Below are positions 24,101 through 32,297 of a stretch of DNA of 47,499 bases, one piece after another. Position numbers and translations under genes: made by a program. The stretch spans positions 1 through 47,499 of the forward strand of contig CAZOOV010000015.1 in assembly GCA_964581515.1 (NCBI GenBank), given 5' to 3'. Position 1 is the stretch's first letter; each line of letters opens with the position of its first letter. A model generated the notes under the pieces. It made no database searches. It was not told the origin of the DNA and saw only the letters and a program-made list of their open reading frames with translations. The DNA is from JACJVV01 sp964581515. GTDB lineage: Archaea; Nanobdellota; Nanobdellia; Woesearchaeales; JACJVV01.

Positions 24101-25585
24101 TTAGTGCGCGTCGTATATGCTTCCGCCTATGAATTCCCTGAAGATTGCATGTGATGGAAGAACTGTTTCTGAGAACATCTTCTGATTAGCTGGTTTGAAC
24201 TTATTCAGAAGATTGTGGGCCTGCCAGCAACGCATAGCTCCATAAAGCCTTCCTTTATCCATGAAATGTTCTGGTGTTGGAAGCTTGAAGTCAGAATCTT
24301 TGAATTTTGCACTCATATAATTGAATTCAAAAGGAAGTCCTGTATTGATTATGATATCTGCCTGGAGCATTCTTGGGATTATGTCTCTAAGCTCTCCGAG
24401 TCTTACATATTTCCAGTGCGGTATATTGAAATCGTATTGGGTACCTCGTGTACGTTTATCTCTTAGCCATCTCCTCATCATATTTGTGTATGATCTTTCT
24501 ATGAATTGATCATTTTCATCTTTTATCATATTGAATGGTATAAGGTACATCATAAATTGTTCATCTGTACTGAGAAGATTATGAAGAGTAGGAAATGCAC
24601 CTATATGACTGTCTACTACCAATACTTGATTGTCTTTAAGCTGTATTGTTGGACCAGCATCTTTTCCTTCATCATATCTTATGCTTGTCTTGAAGTCATA
24701 TTTTGGCAACTGTACAGCTTCTCCCTTTAATATTCTTGAGAAATGATTTTGTAAGAGCCATAAATCAATAGATTCGGGTAGTTCATATATCCTATCTCCA
24801 TGAGGATCTATCGGTTGTACTGTCTTGAAATAGTTATCTACTGATACTGGAACCATTTTAATGCCATATTTTTCTTCTACAATATGGCAAAATCTTCTTG
24901 TAGCAGTTGTTTTACCTGAACTTGATGGTCCTGTGAATGTTATTACTTTTACTTTGTCTGCTTTTTGTCCAAATAATTCAAGACCTCTTTCAAGTTGTAA
25001 ATCAAAATCATTAACAACATCTTCTATTATTTCAGGAGCTTTTCCAATTACATCATTTACTCCTTCTATTGTATCACAACCATAATCTTTGTATCTTTTG
25101 ATTTGTTCTCCTAGGAATTTTCTTGAAGGATACCCAAAAAGAGGCATCTGATGTTTATTGAGTTCTCCGCTTCTGTGATGTCCTTTTACTGACATGAAAC
25201 GTAGATATGCTTCTGCAACATCTAAGAATCCTTTTTCCCACATCGTGTGGACTACTGTATCTTGAATAGTATTAACTGTTGGTCTATAATGTTGATGAGG
25301 ATACTCTGCATGTGCTTCTACATCGAGTGGCATCCAATTTTTACTGTTTAAGATTAATATTATTTCATCTGTTAATGTATGTGATATTTGTTCATCAGAA
25401 AGATCTCTATATTCTATCATAAATTCTTTCCCAAATACTTCTTCAGAAGGTATATGCCTTTGAAAACCACCACATTCTGCAGCAGCTTTAAGGATAGCAT
25501 TTTCTATCTTGGTTCTATCAAAAGGTGGTTCACCTTCTTCTCTAGTTCTTTTTAGAACTTTTTGAAATCCTATCTCTACTACCAT
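24101..25585 (-). CDS. ATP-cone domain fused to uridine kinase/phosphoribulokinase-like kinase
   Basis: About 494 residues. Residues 1-140 form an ATP-cone (PPFDRTKIENAILKAA..., DVAEAYLRF), the nucleotide-sensing module best known from ribonucleotide reductase. The kinase part has a P-loop GPSSSGKT (219-226), a VSVDNYF segment like the D-x-Y-Y of uridine kinases, LPKYDFKTSIRYDEG matching their P-x-Y-D-F, and VVDSH. It probably phosphorylates a nucleoside or sugar phosphate and is controlled by ATP/dATP. The frame extends to a TTG at 25606, but ATG 25585 is preceded by AAGGGA, so I start there. The fusion is unusual. Confidence 0.7.
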   Translation of the reverse strand: MVVEIGFQKVLKRTREEGEPPFDRTKIENAILKAAAECGGFQRHIPSEEVFGKEFMIEYRDLSDEQISHTLTDEIILILNSKNWMPLDVEAHAEYPHQHYRPTVNTIQDTVVHTMWEKGFLDVAEAYLRFMSVKGHHRSGELNKHQMPLFGYPSRKFLGEQIKRYKDYGCDTIEGVNDVIGKAPEIIEDVVNDFDLQLERGLELFGQKADKVKVITFTGPSSSGKTTATRRFCHIVEEKYGIKMVPVSVDNYFKTVQPIDPHGDRIYELPESIDLWLLQNHFSRILKGEAVQLPKYDFKTSIRYDEGKDAGPTIQLKDNQVLVVDSHIGAFPTLHNLLSTDEQFMMYLIPFNMIKDENDQFIERSYTNMMRRWLRDKRTRGTQYDFNIPHWKYVRLGELRDIIPRMLQADIIINTGLPFEFNYMSAKFKDSDFKLPTPEHFMDKGRLYGAMRCWQAHNLLNKFKPANQKMFSETVLPSHAIFREFIGGSIYDAH

Positions 25586-25677
25586 GTGTTTTCCCTTGCT
25601 ATTCAAGAATTATGTTGAGTATAAAAATGTTATTGGTCTAGAAAAGTGTGATTTAGTTAGATTATATTGTTTATTTA

Positions 25678-27297
25678 TTAGTATTTTTCAAGTCCCATCT
25701 GGCCTTTTCTTTTGTGCTTGGAGACAGGTTCTTTTACTTCTTGACCAAGTTGTTCTTTGATAGACATTGCTGTTGATTTTCCTATAAGTTGGCTGAGTGT
25801 TGAGATGTCGCATTTTCTTATGTCTCCAATAGTCTTTAGGCCATGTTTATACATCTTTCTTGCTCTCATTCTTCCTATGCTCTTCAGTTTTAATAATGGT
25901 ATAAGTTCTTCTTTTACCCCATATTTTAATCTGACTCTTGCTTTTGTTAGTTGCTTATTGAGATCGCTTAATGACATTATCTTTGTAAGCTCGATGCATG
26001 AATAAAGAAGCCAATCGCTGATATTTAATTTTGCTCTTATCTCTCCAGGTCTGATATTGTATTTCTCAAGGAGATATTCATCATCCATCTCATCACACCA
26101 TTCCTGCATGAACAGTGCAGTCTTTATGCTTGATAGGAACTCATCATATTCAAGATCATAGGCCATAGGTTCGACAGATAGTAAATTATCTTCATATTTT
26201 GCAAGAGCACCTTGAACGATATCATATTCTTTTGCCCTTACTCTAAGAAGTGGTTGGATCTCTAATGTATTTGATATCATCTGTAGGATTGAGAATAGAA
26301 TTACTTTCTTTTCTGTAGAATTGTTCATTGCTGTGATAAGTGCATGTGCTGTGTAGGGGTCAAGATATAGCTCTGCTATACGCACTCCTATCTTTGTTGC
26401 TCTGAATTTCTCATTTTCTTTACTATTTAATGTGTCTGCTGATACGAAATCACTCATCAGATCATCTTCTTTTGAGCCTTGTTTTTTTGATGTTGTTGCT
26501 GAGTCTGATATTATGAATTCCCATTCCTGCAAAAGATCTAACATGCGTTCGATGATTGTCTCTAATTTATTCATATCCTTATATTGATACGCCCAGAAAG
26601 TTTTCCCGAAGAAATTCATAATCTCCTCTTTAGTTTTGACAAATCTTGATGCTATAAGGCTGAGTAAGTATGTTCTAAGTACAGGTTCTACTGCTAGTTT
26701 TGAATAGATGTCTTCTGACTCTGCGTTTATGTATTGTATAAATATATCATCTTTATCAGATTCAGTTTTTGCAATTGTGATAGCTTCTCCCCATTTGTCG
26801 TATGAAGGACGTCCAGCACGTCCTGCCATCTGTTGATATTCGAGTACTGGGATGTCTTGCATACCCCATCTTCCACCGTAACGTTTCAAGTCACGTATGA
26901 CTGACCTGAATGCAGGAAGATCAACCCCTATTGCAAGTGTTGGTGTTGCACAGATTATCTTGACTTTGCCTTGTTTGAAATTGTCTTCTATTAGTTCTCT
27001 TTGTTTTGTTGTAAGTCCTGCATGATGAAATGCTGCTCCATGTTTTATGCTTGCAGCTAATCTTTTGCATTGGTGCGTTGGTTTTGGAAGAACTTTTGAT
27101 ATTTTTTCTGAGAGTTCGTTTAGTGTTATATTTTTTATTTTCTTGCTTATCTCTTCAGCTAGTTTTTCTGCAGAAGGTTTTGTATTGACAAAGAAGATTG
27201 CCTGTTTTCCTCTTGCAATTGTATCAAGAGCTATGTTTATAGAAGGGACTGTATATTTTATTCCAATCTCCTGCGTCTTATTTTCTTTTTTAGGCAT
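25678..27297 (-). CDS. Hel308-type helicase, C-terminal portion only (split gene)
   Basis: 539 residues. It begins at the second RecA domain: motif IV KQAIFFVNTK (31-40), motif V TPTLAIGVDLP (118-128), motif VI QQMAGRAGRP (155-164). Next come the winged-helix and ratchet domains, and a C-terminal helix-hairpin-helix-like end (LKSIGRMRARKMYKHGLKTI). The first RecA domain, with Walker A and DExH, is absent; full Hel308 is about 700-750 residues. No missing half lies upstream. A promoter (TTTATATAC, minus strand, 27320-27328) 27 bases before ATG 27297 shows an independent gene start, not random truncation. Hel308 acts at stalled replication forks. Confidence 0.8.
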   Translation of the reverse strand: MPKKENKTQEIGIKYTVPSINIALDTIARGKQAIFFVNTKPSAEKLAEEISKKIKNITLNELSEKISKVLPKPTHQCKRLAASIKHGAAFHHAGLTTKQRELIEDNFKQGKVKIICATPTLAIGVDLPAFRSVIRDLKRYGGRWGMQDIPVLEYQQMAGRAGRPSYDKWGEAITIAKTESDKDDIFIQYINAESEDIYSKLAVEPVLRTYLLSLIASRFVKTKEEIMNFFGKTFWAYQYKDMNKLETIIERMLDLLQEWEFIISDSATTSKKQGSKEDDLMSDFVSADTLNSKENEKFRATKIGVRIAELYLDPYTAHALITAMNNSTEKKVILFSILQMISNTLEIQPLLRVRAKEYDIVQGALAKYEDNLLSVEPMAYDLEYDEFLSSIKTALFMQEWCDEMDDEYLLEKYNIRPGEIRAKLNISDWLLYSCIELTKIMSLSDLNKQLTKARVRLKYGVKEELIPLLKLKSIGRMRARKMYKHGLKTIGDIRKCDISTLSQLIGKSTAMSIKEQLGQEVKEPVSKHKRKGQMGLEKY

Positions 27298-27343
27298 GAT
27301 GTTAAGGAAGAGGTAATTGTATATAAAGGTTTATGGTGTAGGT

Positions 27344-27364
27344 GTCTAGTGCTTTGCACTAGAC
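27344..27364. promoter_or_regulatory. Perfect 9-bp palindrome in a divergent promoter region
   Basis: GTCTAGTGC and GCACTAGAC flank TTT. It lies between the TATA box of the helicase gene (27320-27328, minus) and that of the gene at 27437 (27404-27413, plus). Since both transcripts seem to start beyond it, it should act as DNA, for example as a shared operator, rather than as an RNA hairpin. Confidence 0.5.
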
Positions 27365-27436
27365 TTGGAACGTTAGTGAGATTGTCTAATGGATTAACGG
27401 AAAGTTTTAAATAATGAATTATATATGGGTTATGTT

Positions 27437-27814
27437 ATGAGGACAAATGATATATTGTTAATCTTTGCAGTTCTGGTGATAATATTCTTTGCATCTCTTT
27501 CGACAATAGTCTATCTTGAGAACCAAGATTTGAAAGAAGAGATTGCTGGTATTGAGGATGAGCTGCAAGAAGCAGTAAAGGCGAAAGAGAAAGCTGAGCT
27601 TAAAGCTAATGAAGCTGCATCGATAGCTGATCAGGTCAGCCAAGGAAGGGTCAATTCTAGGATAATTGGTGAAGAAAGCTGTGAAGCAGCAGGTGGCAGG
27701 TGGGAAGAATGCCCTTCTCTCATGGAACTTCCTATGCCTGATGGTGATGTGACTCAGACAATCTGCTCTCCACCTGGATGCATCCTGCCTGAAATAGGGG
27801 TTGGTGGGAAATAA
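27437..27814 (+). CDS. Membrane-anchored coiled-coil protein with Cys-rich extracellular end
   Basis: About 125 residues. An N-terminal membrane anchor or uncleaved signal (ILLIFAVLVIIFFASLSTIVY) precedes a heptad-rich acidic coiled coil (about 30-70) and a C-terminal segment with four cysteines (ESCEAAGGRWEECPSLM and ICSPPGC). The frame starts at 27425, but ATG 27437 is 28 bases after the TATA centre (TTTTAAATA), so the shorter form is chosen. The stop overlaps the next start in TAATG, so the two genes are co-transcribed. The C-terminal style is common in small secreted proteins of DPANN-like archaea. Confidence 0.65.
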   Translation: MRTNDILLIFAVLVIIFFASLSTIVYLENQDLKEEIAGIEDELQEAVKAKEKAELKANEAASIADQVSQGRVNSRIIGEESCEAAGGRWEECPSLMELPMPDGDVTQTICSPPGCILPEIGVGGK

Positions 27815-28176
27815 TGATTCCATGGATGATAATTGCCATTTTGGTATTATTGGTTCTATTTGGAGTAATCGCTGTAATCATGGCTTATAAGAATAAAGGT
27901 AAGAAGAAAGAACCAGATTATTATACTTTTTTTGTATTGGGTTTAGTATGGTTGCCTTTTGGAATTTTTGAGCTGATTAGGAATGATATGCCTACTTTCT
28001 TTATTCTGGGACTTACTTTTTTTGCGATTGGCATTACACATAAAGATAAATGGAAAAAGAATCATGTATCATTTAAGAAATACCCAAAATATAAGAAAAT
28101 ATTGACTATTGGTACAATTATTCTTGGAGCACTTGTGTTTTTAGCTCTTATTGTGCTTTATCTTTTGAAAAGGTAG
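27814..28176 (+). CDS. Small three-helix membrane protein
   Basis: 120 residues with three or four hydrophobic segments (WMIIAILVLLVLFGVIAVIM, YTFFVLGLVWLPFGIFEL, MPTFFILGLTFFAIGI, IGTIILGALVFLALIVLYLL) separated by lysine-rich loops. Its ATG shares one base with the previous stop (TAATG), implying translational coupling with the Cys-rich anchored protein. No known function. Confidence 0.65.
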   Translation: MIPWMIIAILVLLVLFGVIAVIMAYKNKGKKKEPDYYTFFVLGLVWLPFGIFELIRNDMPTFFILGLTFFAIGITHKDKWKKNHVSFKKYPKYKKILTIGTIILGALVFLALIVLYLLKR

Positions 28177-28208
28177 ATAATTATTAAGAGAATTATTAAT
28201 CTAAGTAT

Positions 28209-28697
28209 TTATCTTTTATATAATCCTAATCTTTGTGCGTATCCTAATAATGTCTGTAATATGTTTGGTGCTGTAGTTTTTTGTGCTTCATCTACTCTTG
28301 TTAATTTTCCATCAACATATTTCAGTTCTCCTTTAGGTGTTGTGTCCTTACCAATTTCATAGCCAGCAACACATGGTATGATATTATATCCTTTTTCTTC
28401 TCTCAGTTCATTGCATATCCTTACAAGCTCTGGAACATTCTCATCTCTTTTAGAAATACTTACTCTTACCCATTCCTGCTGTTGAACTCTTTTTGTATTT
28501 CCCTCACTATCAGTTGCAGGCATCATGCCTCTGCCATATTTGAATCCATCACTGAAACACAATAGGTCAAATGCATCATCAGCTTCTCTTAATTCAGCAT
28601 ATAATCTGTTGGTATTAGCAGAACTCTTGTACCATTGGTCAGCATTTCTTCTAAGTTCAAATTCAAGATCTGTGACTTCTTCAATTGGTTTGTTCAT
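28209..28697 (-). CDS. Hypothetical protein
   Basis: 162 residues; not recognised. Mixed alpha/beta and acidic at the N-terminus (EEVTDLEFELRRNADQWY). A strand stretch WVRVSISKRDENVPELVRIC is followed by YNIIPCVAGYEI. A TATA-like ACATATAAATTC lies about 28 bases upstream of the ATG, suggesting a leaderless gene. No membrane segment or signal peptide is seen. Confidence 0.5.
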   Translation of the reverse strand: MNKPIEEVTDLEFELRRNADQWYKSSANTNRLYAELREADDAFDLLCFSDGFKYGRGMMPATDSEGNTKRVQQQEWVRVSISKRDENVPELVRICNELREEKGYNIIPCVAGYEIGKDTTPKGELKYVDGKLTRVDEAQKTTAPNILQTLLGYAQRLGLYKR

Positions 28698-28760
28698 ATT
28701 AAGGCTATATTAGGGGTGAATTTATATGTTTTGTGTATATTTGTCACTTAGAAGTTGTAA

Positions 28761-29465
28761 TTAAATAAACTGATATACATCCATATTTCTTTTGATTGTA
28801 TCAGATAACTCTTCTGGGTCACATGGCATTGAAAAGAAATCAGCAATATTATCTGGCCAAGGAGAGGTTTGGTTTCTTACTTCAATCTCACTACACCCGC
28901 TATATAGTACTATTGGAACACCGGCATGTGCTGTCTCTAACATCACTTTTCTGCTTAGGTCTACTCCATTCATTCCTGGCATAAGATAATTAAACATGAA
29001 GAGCCGATAGTCTGTACTTGGTGATTCTTTTAATTTATCCAGTGCTTCTGAAGGATTGTCATATCTTTCGCTTACTTCATATCCTTGTCTTGCAAGATAA
29101 TCTCCCATAGTAGCCAGGATTTCTTTTTCATCATCAACCATGACAATCTTCTTGTCAGAATTATGAAGCCAATTTTGAGAATGTATCCACATATAATCTA
29201 CATTTCCTTTTAGTTCATGAGGAATATCATATGAATTTCCTGCAATCTCTTTAATGAGTGGCTGTATAACCAATCTTAGAGGAGATGCTTCATCTGCTTT
29301 AAGTGTGGCTGTGTAAAGAAGTGGAAAGATCTCTTTTCCTAATCCAACTAATGTATTGAAGCTTTCATGATCTAAACTTCTTTTTACATTAGAGTCATGT
29401 GCAAATTGTGAGCAATGATTTAACCATCTTTCAAGATTAGAATTGAAATCTTCTTCAAGTGTCAT
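28761..29465 (-). CDS. Pseudo-receiver protein with N-terminal uncharacterised domain
   Basis: 234 residues. The C-terminal 130 residues are a CheY-like receiver: acidic pair D111-D112 (IVMVDDEKE), strand 3 LFMFNYLMPGMNG, strand 4 PIVLYSGCSE, end ADFFSMPCDPEEL. The phosphoacceptor Asp is replaced by Asn159 and the conserved Lys of the K-P motif by Met213, so normal phosphorylation signalling looks impossible. Residues 1-100 contain FNTLVGLGKEIFPLLY and later NVDYMWIHSQNWL, resembling a small bacterial/phage domain family of unknown role. A TATA box (CTTTAAATAATC) about 28 bases upstream marks a leaderless start. No histidine kinase is seen in the window. Confidence 0.7.
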   Translation of the reverse strand: MTLEEDFNSNLERWLNHCSQFAHDSNVKRSLDHESFNTLVGLGKEIFPLLYTATLKADEASPLRLVIQPLIKEIAGNSYDIPHELKGNVDYMWIHSQNWLHNSDKKIVMVDDEKEILATMGDYLARQGYEVSERYDNPSEALDKLKESPSTDYRLFMFNYLMPGMNGVDLSRKVMLETAHAGVPIVLYSGCSEIEVRNQTSPWPDNIADFFSMPCDPEELSDTIKRNMDVYQFI

Positions 29466-29537
29466 AGAATAATGAAATCTTAAGTGATTATTTAAAGATT
29501 TGTATGTAGAAATAAAACTATTGCTGTATGGTATATT

Positions 29538-29705
29538 TTAAGGCATGCCTGCTTTGTATGGGTTTCTATGTATTTTTTCACATTCTCTTACCCATACTGT
29601 AAGTTCATCTATATCTCTGAATAGACGACCATTGGCATAGATAGATCCATCAAGAAACTCTATATTTATCTTTTTCACTGGGTAACTACTGAATATTTCC
29701 ATCAT
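29538..29705 (-). CDS. Small 55-residue hypothetical protein
   Basis: MMEIFSSYPVKKINIEFLDG... ending ...RNPYKAGMP: two short strands (KINIEFLDGSIYANG) then an amphipathic helix (IDELTVWVRECEKIH). It fills most of an otherwise empty gap. A 13-base direct duplication (TTTCCATCATCTA at 29697 and 29710) covers its start. Coding is suggested by sensible composition and fold pattern only. Confidence 0.4.
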   Translation of the reverse strand: MMEIFSSYPVKKINIEFLDGSIYANGRLFRDIDELTVWVRECEKIHRNPYKAGMP

Positions 29706-29852
29706 CTATTTCCATCATCTACACTTTATTTTGTGTTTCTATGCTTTTGAAGCACTTGCAGCCTATTAATAAAGCTTTCTGTAATGCTTTGTTATGATTT
29801 TATTAAAAATAATAATCCATATAAACGCGTTTTTGTTCTCGTCTTAATTGAA

Positions 29853-30779
29853 ATGGTGCTTGAGTCAGAACTTGTTGTAAAGAACGGGAAAATATATCAT
29901 CTTGGACTTAAACCTGAACAGATTGCAAAGAATATATTTGTTGTTGGCGATCCGGGAAGAGTTGAACTTGTTTCTCGTCGTTTTGATAAAGTGATTACTG
30001 AAGGTAGGAACAGGGAATATTTTGCAAAGACAGGAACTTATCAGGGAATGCCTGTGATGGCAATGTCTACTGGTATGGGCACTGACAATGTTGAGATTGC
30101 TCTTGTTGAACTTTACGGTCTTAATGAATTTGATCTTGAAACAAGGACAAAAAGAGATGATGCAGATCCTATGACTATCATCAGATTAGGCACTTCTGGC
30201 GGACTTCAAGAAGATATTGAAGTTGGAACACTTGCTATCTCTGAATATTCCATTGGGCTTGATAGCACAGGACTCTTTTATCAAGATGATGTTCCTGATG
30301 ATATCGCTGCAAGGATAGAGAGGGAAGCTTACAGGATGATCACTGATGCGACTCCTGACAAGATGAGATTTAAAGGAAAGATACATCCTTATGTTGCAAA
30401 ATCATCGCCTGAAGTCGTGAGTGCACTTGCGATGAGTGCTGTTGATGAAGAAGTCAAATGGACGCCTGGCATCACTATAACTGCTCCAGGATTTTTCTGT
30501 CCGCAAGGAAGAGACATAACTGGACTTGAAATGACTGTGCCTTATCTGCAAGAAGTGATGGCTGAGCTTGAAGTGGATGATAGACGAACAGTCAATTTTG
30601 AGATGGAATCGAGTTTGTTGTTTCATCTTGGTGAAAGTATGGGGTATAGGACAGGAACTATGTGTCCGATAATAGCAAATAGGCCTGCAGGGACATTTCT
30701 TACAGACTATCATTCTGCTGTTGAAGATTGTATTGATGTTGGGCTTAAGGCTATGTTGAGATTATATAGGGGAGAATAA
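29853..30779 (+). CDS. Uridine phosphorylase-type nucleoside phosphorylase
   Basis: About 308 residues, PNP_UDP_1 family. It cleaves a nucleoside with phosphate to a base and ribose-1-phosphate. Visible motifs are GDPGR (32-36, phosphate binding), STGMGTDN (72-79), IRLGTSGGLQEDIEVGTLAI, and FEMESS, whose Glu/Met contact the ribose. The pattern is closer to uridine phosphorylase than to purine enzymes, but specificity cannot be fixed from sequence. The frame extends to 29784; ATG 29853 is chosen because the family begins close to GLKPEQIAKNIFVVGDPGR and a box CATATAAAC lies about 30 bases upstream. It fits with the kinase and PRPP-like genes as nucleoside salvage. Confidence 0.85.
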   Translation: MVLESELVVKNGKIYHLGLKPEQIAKNIFVVGDPGRVELVSRRFDKVITEGRNREYFAKTGTYQGMPVMAMSTGMGTDNVEIALVELYGLNEFDLETRTKRDDADPMTIIRLGTSGGLQEDIEVGTLAISEYSIGLDSTGLFYQDDVPDDIAARIEREAYRMITDATPDKMRFKGKIHPYVAKSSPEVVSALAMSAVDEEVKWTPGITITAPGFFCPQGRDITGLEMTVPYLQEVMAELEVDDRRTVNFEMESSLLFHLGESMGYRTGTMCPIIANRPAGTFLTDYHSAVEDCIDVGLKAMLRLYRGE

Positions 30780-30837
30780 CCTTATTTGTCTCTATATAAT
30801 GGCAATTTATTTAAAGAAAATTACGTTCTCATGATGT

Positions 30838-31818
30838 ATGGATAAGGTACATCTACATATGGGTCATCATATGTTCAGAACTGCTCTTTTTGCAGGGGGA
30901 ATACCTCTATGTGTATATGCAGGTATAACAGAACCACAAATCTTTGAGAAAGTGATAGCTGGTACTGGTGTTGTTGCTTGTACTTATATGACTTATGCAC
31001 AGTCATATCTTCTTACTGCATTCCATAATAATGATAAACGTCCATATGTTATTGAACAAAATGGAGATAGTCTTTCTCATGAACCTGTTGCAAAAAATAA
31101 ATATGCATTGATTGTCAGAGGTAATCCTGGAGGACTGTTTGATGTAACTAATCATTCTATCAATTCATGCAATCTTGTTCGAAATACTCTTATTGAGACT
31201 GGTTATCCTGAACGAAATATTTATTCTGTTGACAGCATTGGTAGATTGCCTGCTTCATATCAATGTACGAAGAAGAATCTTAATTTAGTTATTGGAGACA
31301 TGGCAAGGAGACTTTCTCCTGAAGATAAATTGTATGTACATATAGATGCGCATGGTTATCCAGAAAAAGAAGGTGAGTCTTCTTTTACACTACAGAAAAA
31401 AGAAGTTATGAAAGAAAGTGAGCTTGAGGATATGCTTTCTCAGCTTAATCCTAATCATACGATTTATTATCTTAATAATTGTTTTTCAGGTGGGTTTGCT
31501 AAGAGGATGGCAAAAGGAAATTCAGTTGCTATGGCAACTTCTCATGCTAATAAAGTTACTGGTTGCTATGTTGGTAGAAGATTGAGAAAAAAGTTTGGTA
31601 ATCATACTTCTGCTTTTACATTTTATTTCTTTTCTAGTTTGAGGGGAAAAATGCCTGATGGAGAATCAATGGGTCTTCAAGACCTGTCTTTGCTTGATTC
31701 ATTTAAGGTGGCTGCAGAACTTCAGGAGTCAACTTCGGGAACTTCTTGGCTGAATTTTGGAAGGAATACACCTCATTTATATTATTCAGGAATAGATCCT
31801 TTGAAAGTAACTTTGTAA
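30838..31818 (+). CDS. Membrane-anchored caspase-like (clan CD) cysteine protease
   Basis: 326 residues. Residues 12-62 form one or two membrane helices. The rest resembles clan CD peptidases (caspase, metacaspase, legumain): strand KYALIVRG, then YVHIDAHG with catalytic H172-G173, then TIYYLNNCFSGGF with catalytic C215 in the N-x-C-x-S-G setting, then SVAMATSHANK. Both hydrophobic blocks before the dyad residues are present, so it looks active. A TATA box (ATTTATTTAAAG) 28 bases before the ATG indicates a leaderless gene. Cleavage specificity and substrate are unknown. Possible roles include protein maturation or a cell-death/defence effector. Confidence 0.72.
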   Translation: MDKVHLHMGHHMFRTALFAGGIPLCVYAGITEPQIFEKVIAGTGVVACTYMTYAQSYLLTAFHNNDKRPYVIEQNGDSLSHEPVAKNKYALIVRGNPGGLFDVTNHSINSCNLVRNTLIETGYPERNIYSVDSIGRLPASYQCTKKNLNLVIGDMARRLSPEDKLYVHIDAHGYPEKEGESSFTLQKKEVMKESELEDMLSQLNPNHTIYYLNNCFSGGFAKRMAKGNSVAMATSHANKVTGCYVGRRLRKKFGNHTSAFTFYFFSSLRGKMPDGESMGLQDLSLLDSFKVAAELQESTSGTSWLNFGRNTPHLYYSGIDPLKVTL

Positions 31819-31824
31819 TTTTAT

Positions 31825-31986
31825 TTAATAATGCTTTTTCCATCTGATTATTCTTCCTGATTTAGGGTCATAAAATTCACCATGCTTCTCTATAACTCTG
31901 CCATATATATCAGTAGAGTTTCTACTATTGAAAAAGTCATACTCTTCTTCTAGTGCTCTGTTCCTATTGCTGCTTCTTGTTACCAT
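31825..31986 (-). CDS. Small charged protein, second of an overlapping pair
   Basis: 53 residues (begins MVTRSSNRNRALEEEYDFF, ends GRIIRWKKHY). Its ATG overlaps the last bases of the gene at 31980-32141 (ATGGTAA), typical of translational coupling. A segment YGRVIEKHGEFYDPKSGRI looks like a short strand-turn-strand. It converges with the caspase-like gene, ending six bases from it. Not recognised. Confidence 0.5.
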   Translation of the reverse strand: MVTRSSNRNRALEEEYDFFNSRNSTDIYGRVIEKHGEFYDPKSGRIIRWKKHY

Positions 31987-32141
31987 GATCTCACTGACCT
32001 CTCTTCTTTCTCATGTGCATGTTCCCAATATTTGTCCCATACACTGTGGAAATCAGTCCTTTCTTCGTCTTCTTCTGAAGCTCTGTGCTTATTAAATGAT
32101 TTTCTTCGTTCATATTCATATATATCATCATGACTGAACAT
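31980..32141 (-). CDS. Small highly charged protein, first of an overlapping pair
   Basis: 53 residues, very rich in Glu, Asp, Arg, His and Trp (MFSHDDIYEYERRKSFNKHR... ending ...EKEERSVRSW). The start is preceded by GGGTGG, a weak Shine-Dalgarno, and a TATA-like ATTTATAG lies farther upstream. It overlaps the next small gene, so the two form a mini-operon that fills a stretch of almost 500 bases otherwise without genes. Function unknown; partner or regulator of the neighbouring protease is speculation. Confidence 0.5.
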   Translation of the reverse strand: MFSHDDIYEYERRKSFNKHRASEEDEERTDFHSVWDKYWEHAHEKEERSVRSW

Positions 32142-32297
32142 TTTAACCACCCTGCATAGCTTACGCTATAAATCTATCATAATTATATGATGAAGTATCT
32201 ATTTATTCCTTTTCTGTATATAATGGCAACAAGGCATATATCTGTATAATCTGCTTTAGTAAAACATATAAGTCTTGAATGTATTAAGTCATCTGGG

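Noticed and set aside
31819..32297. Gene-free gap of almost 500 bases
   Set aside because: Two overlapping 53-residue frames on the minus strand occupy 31825-32141, so the gap is not empty.
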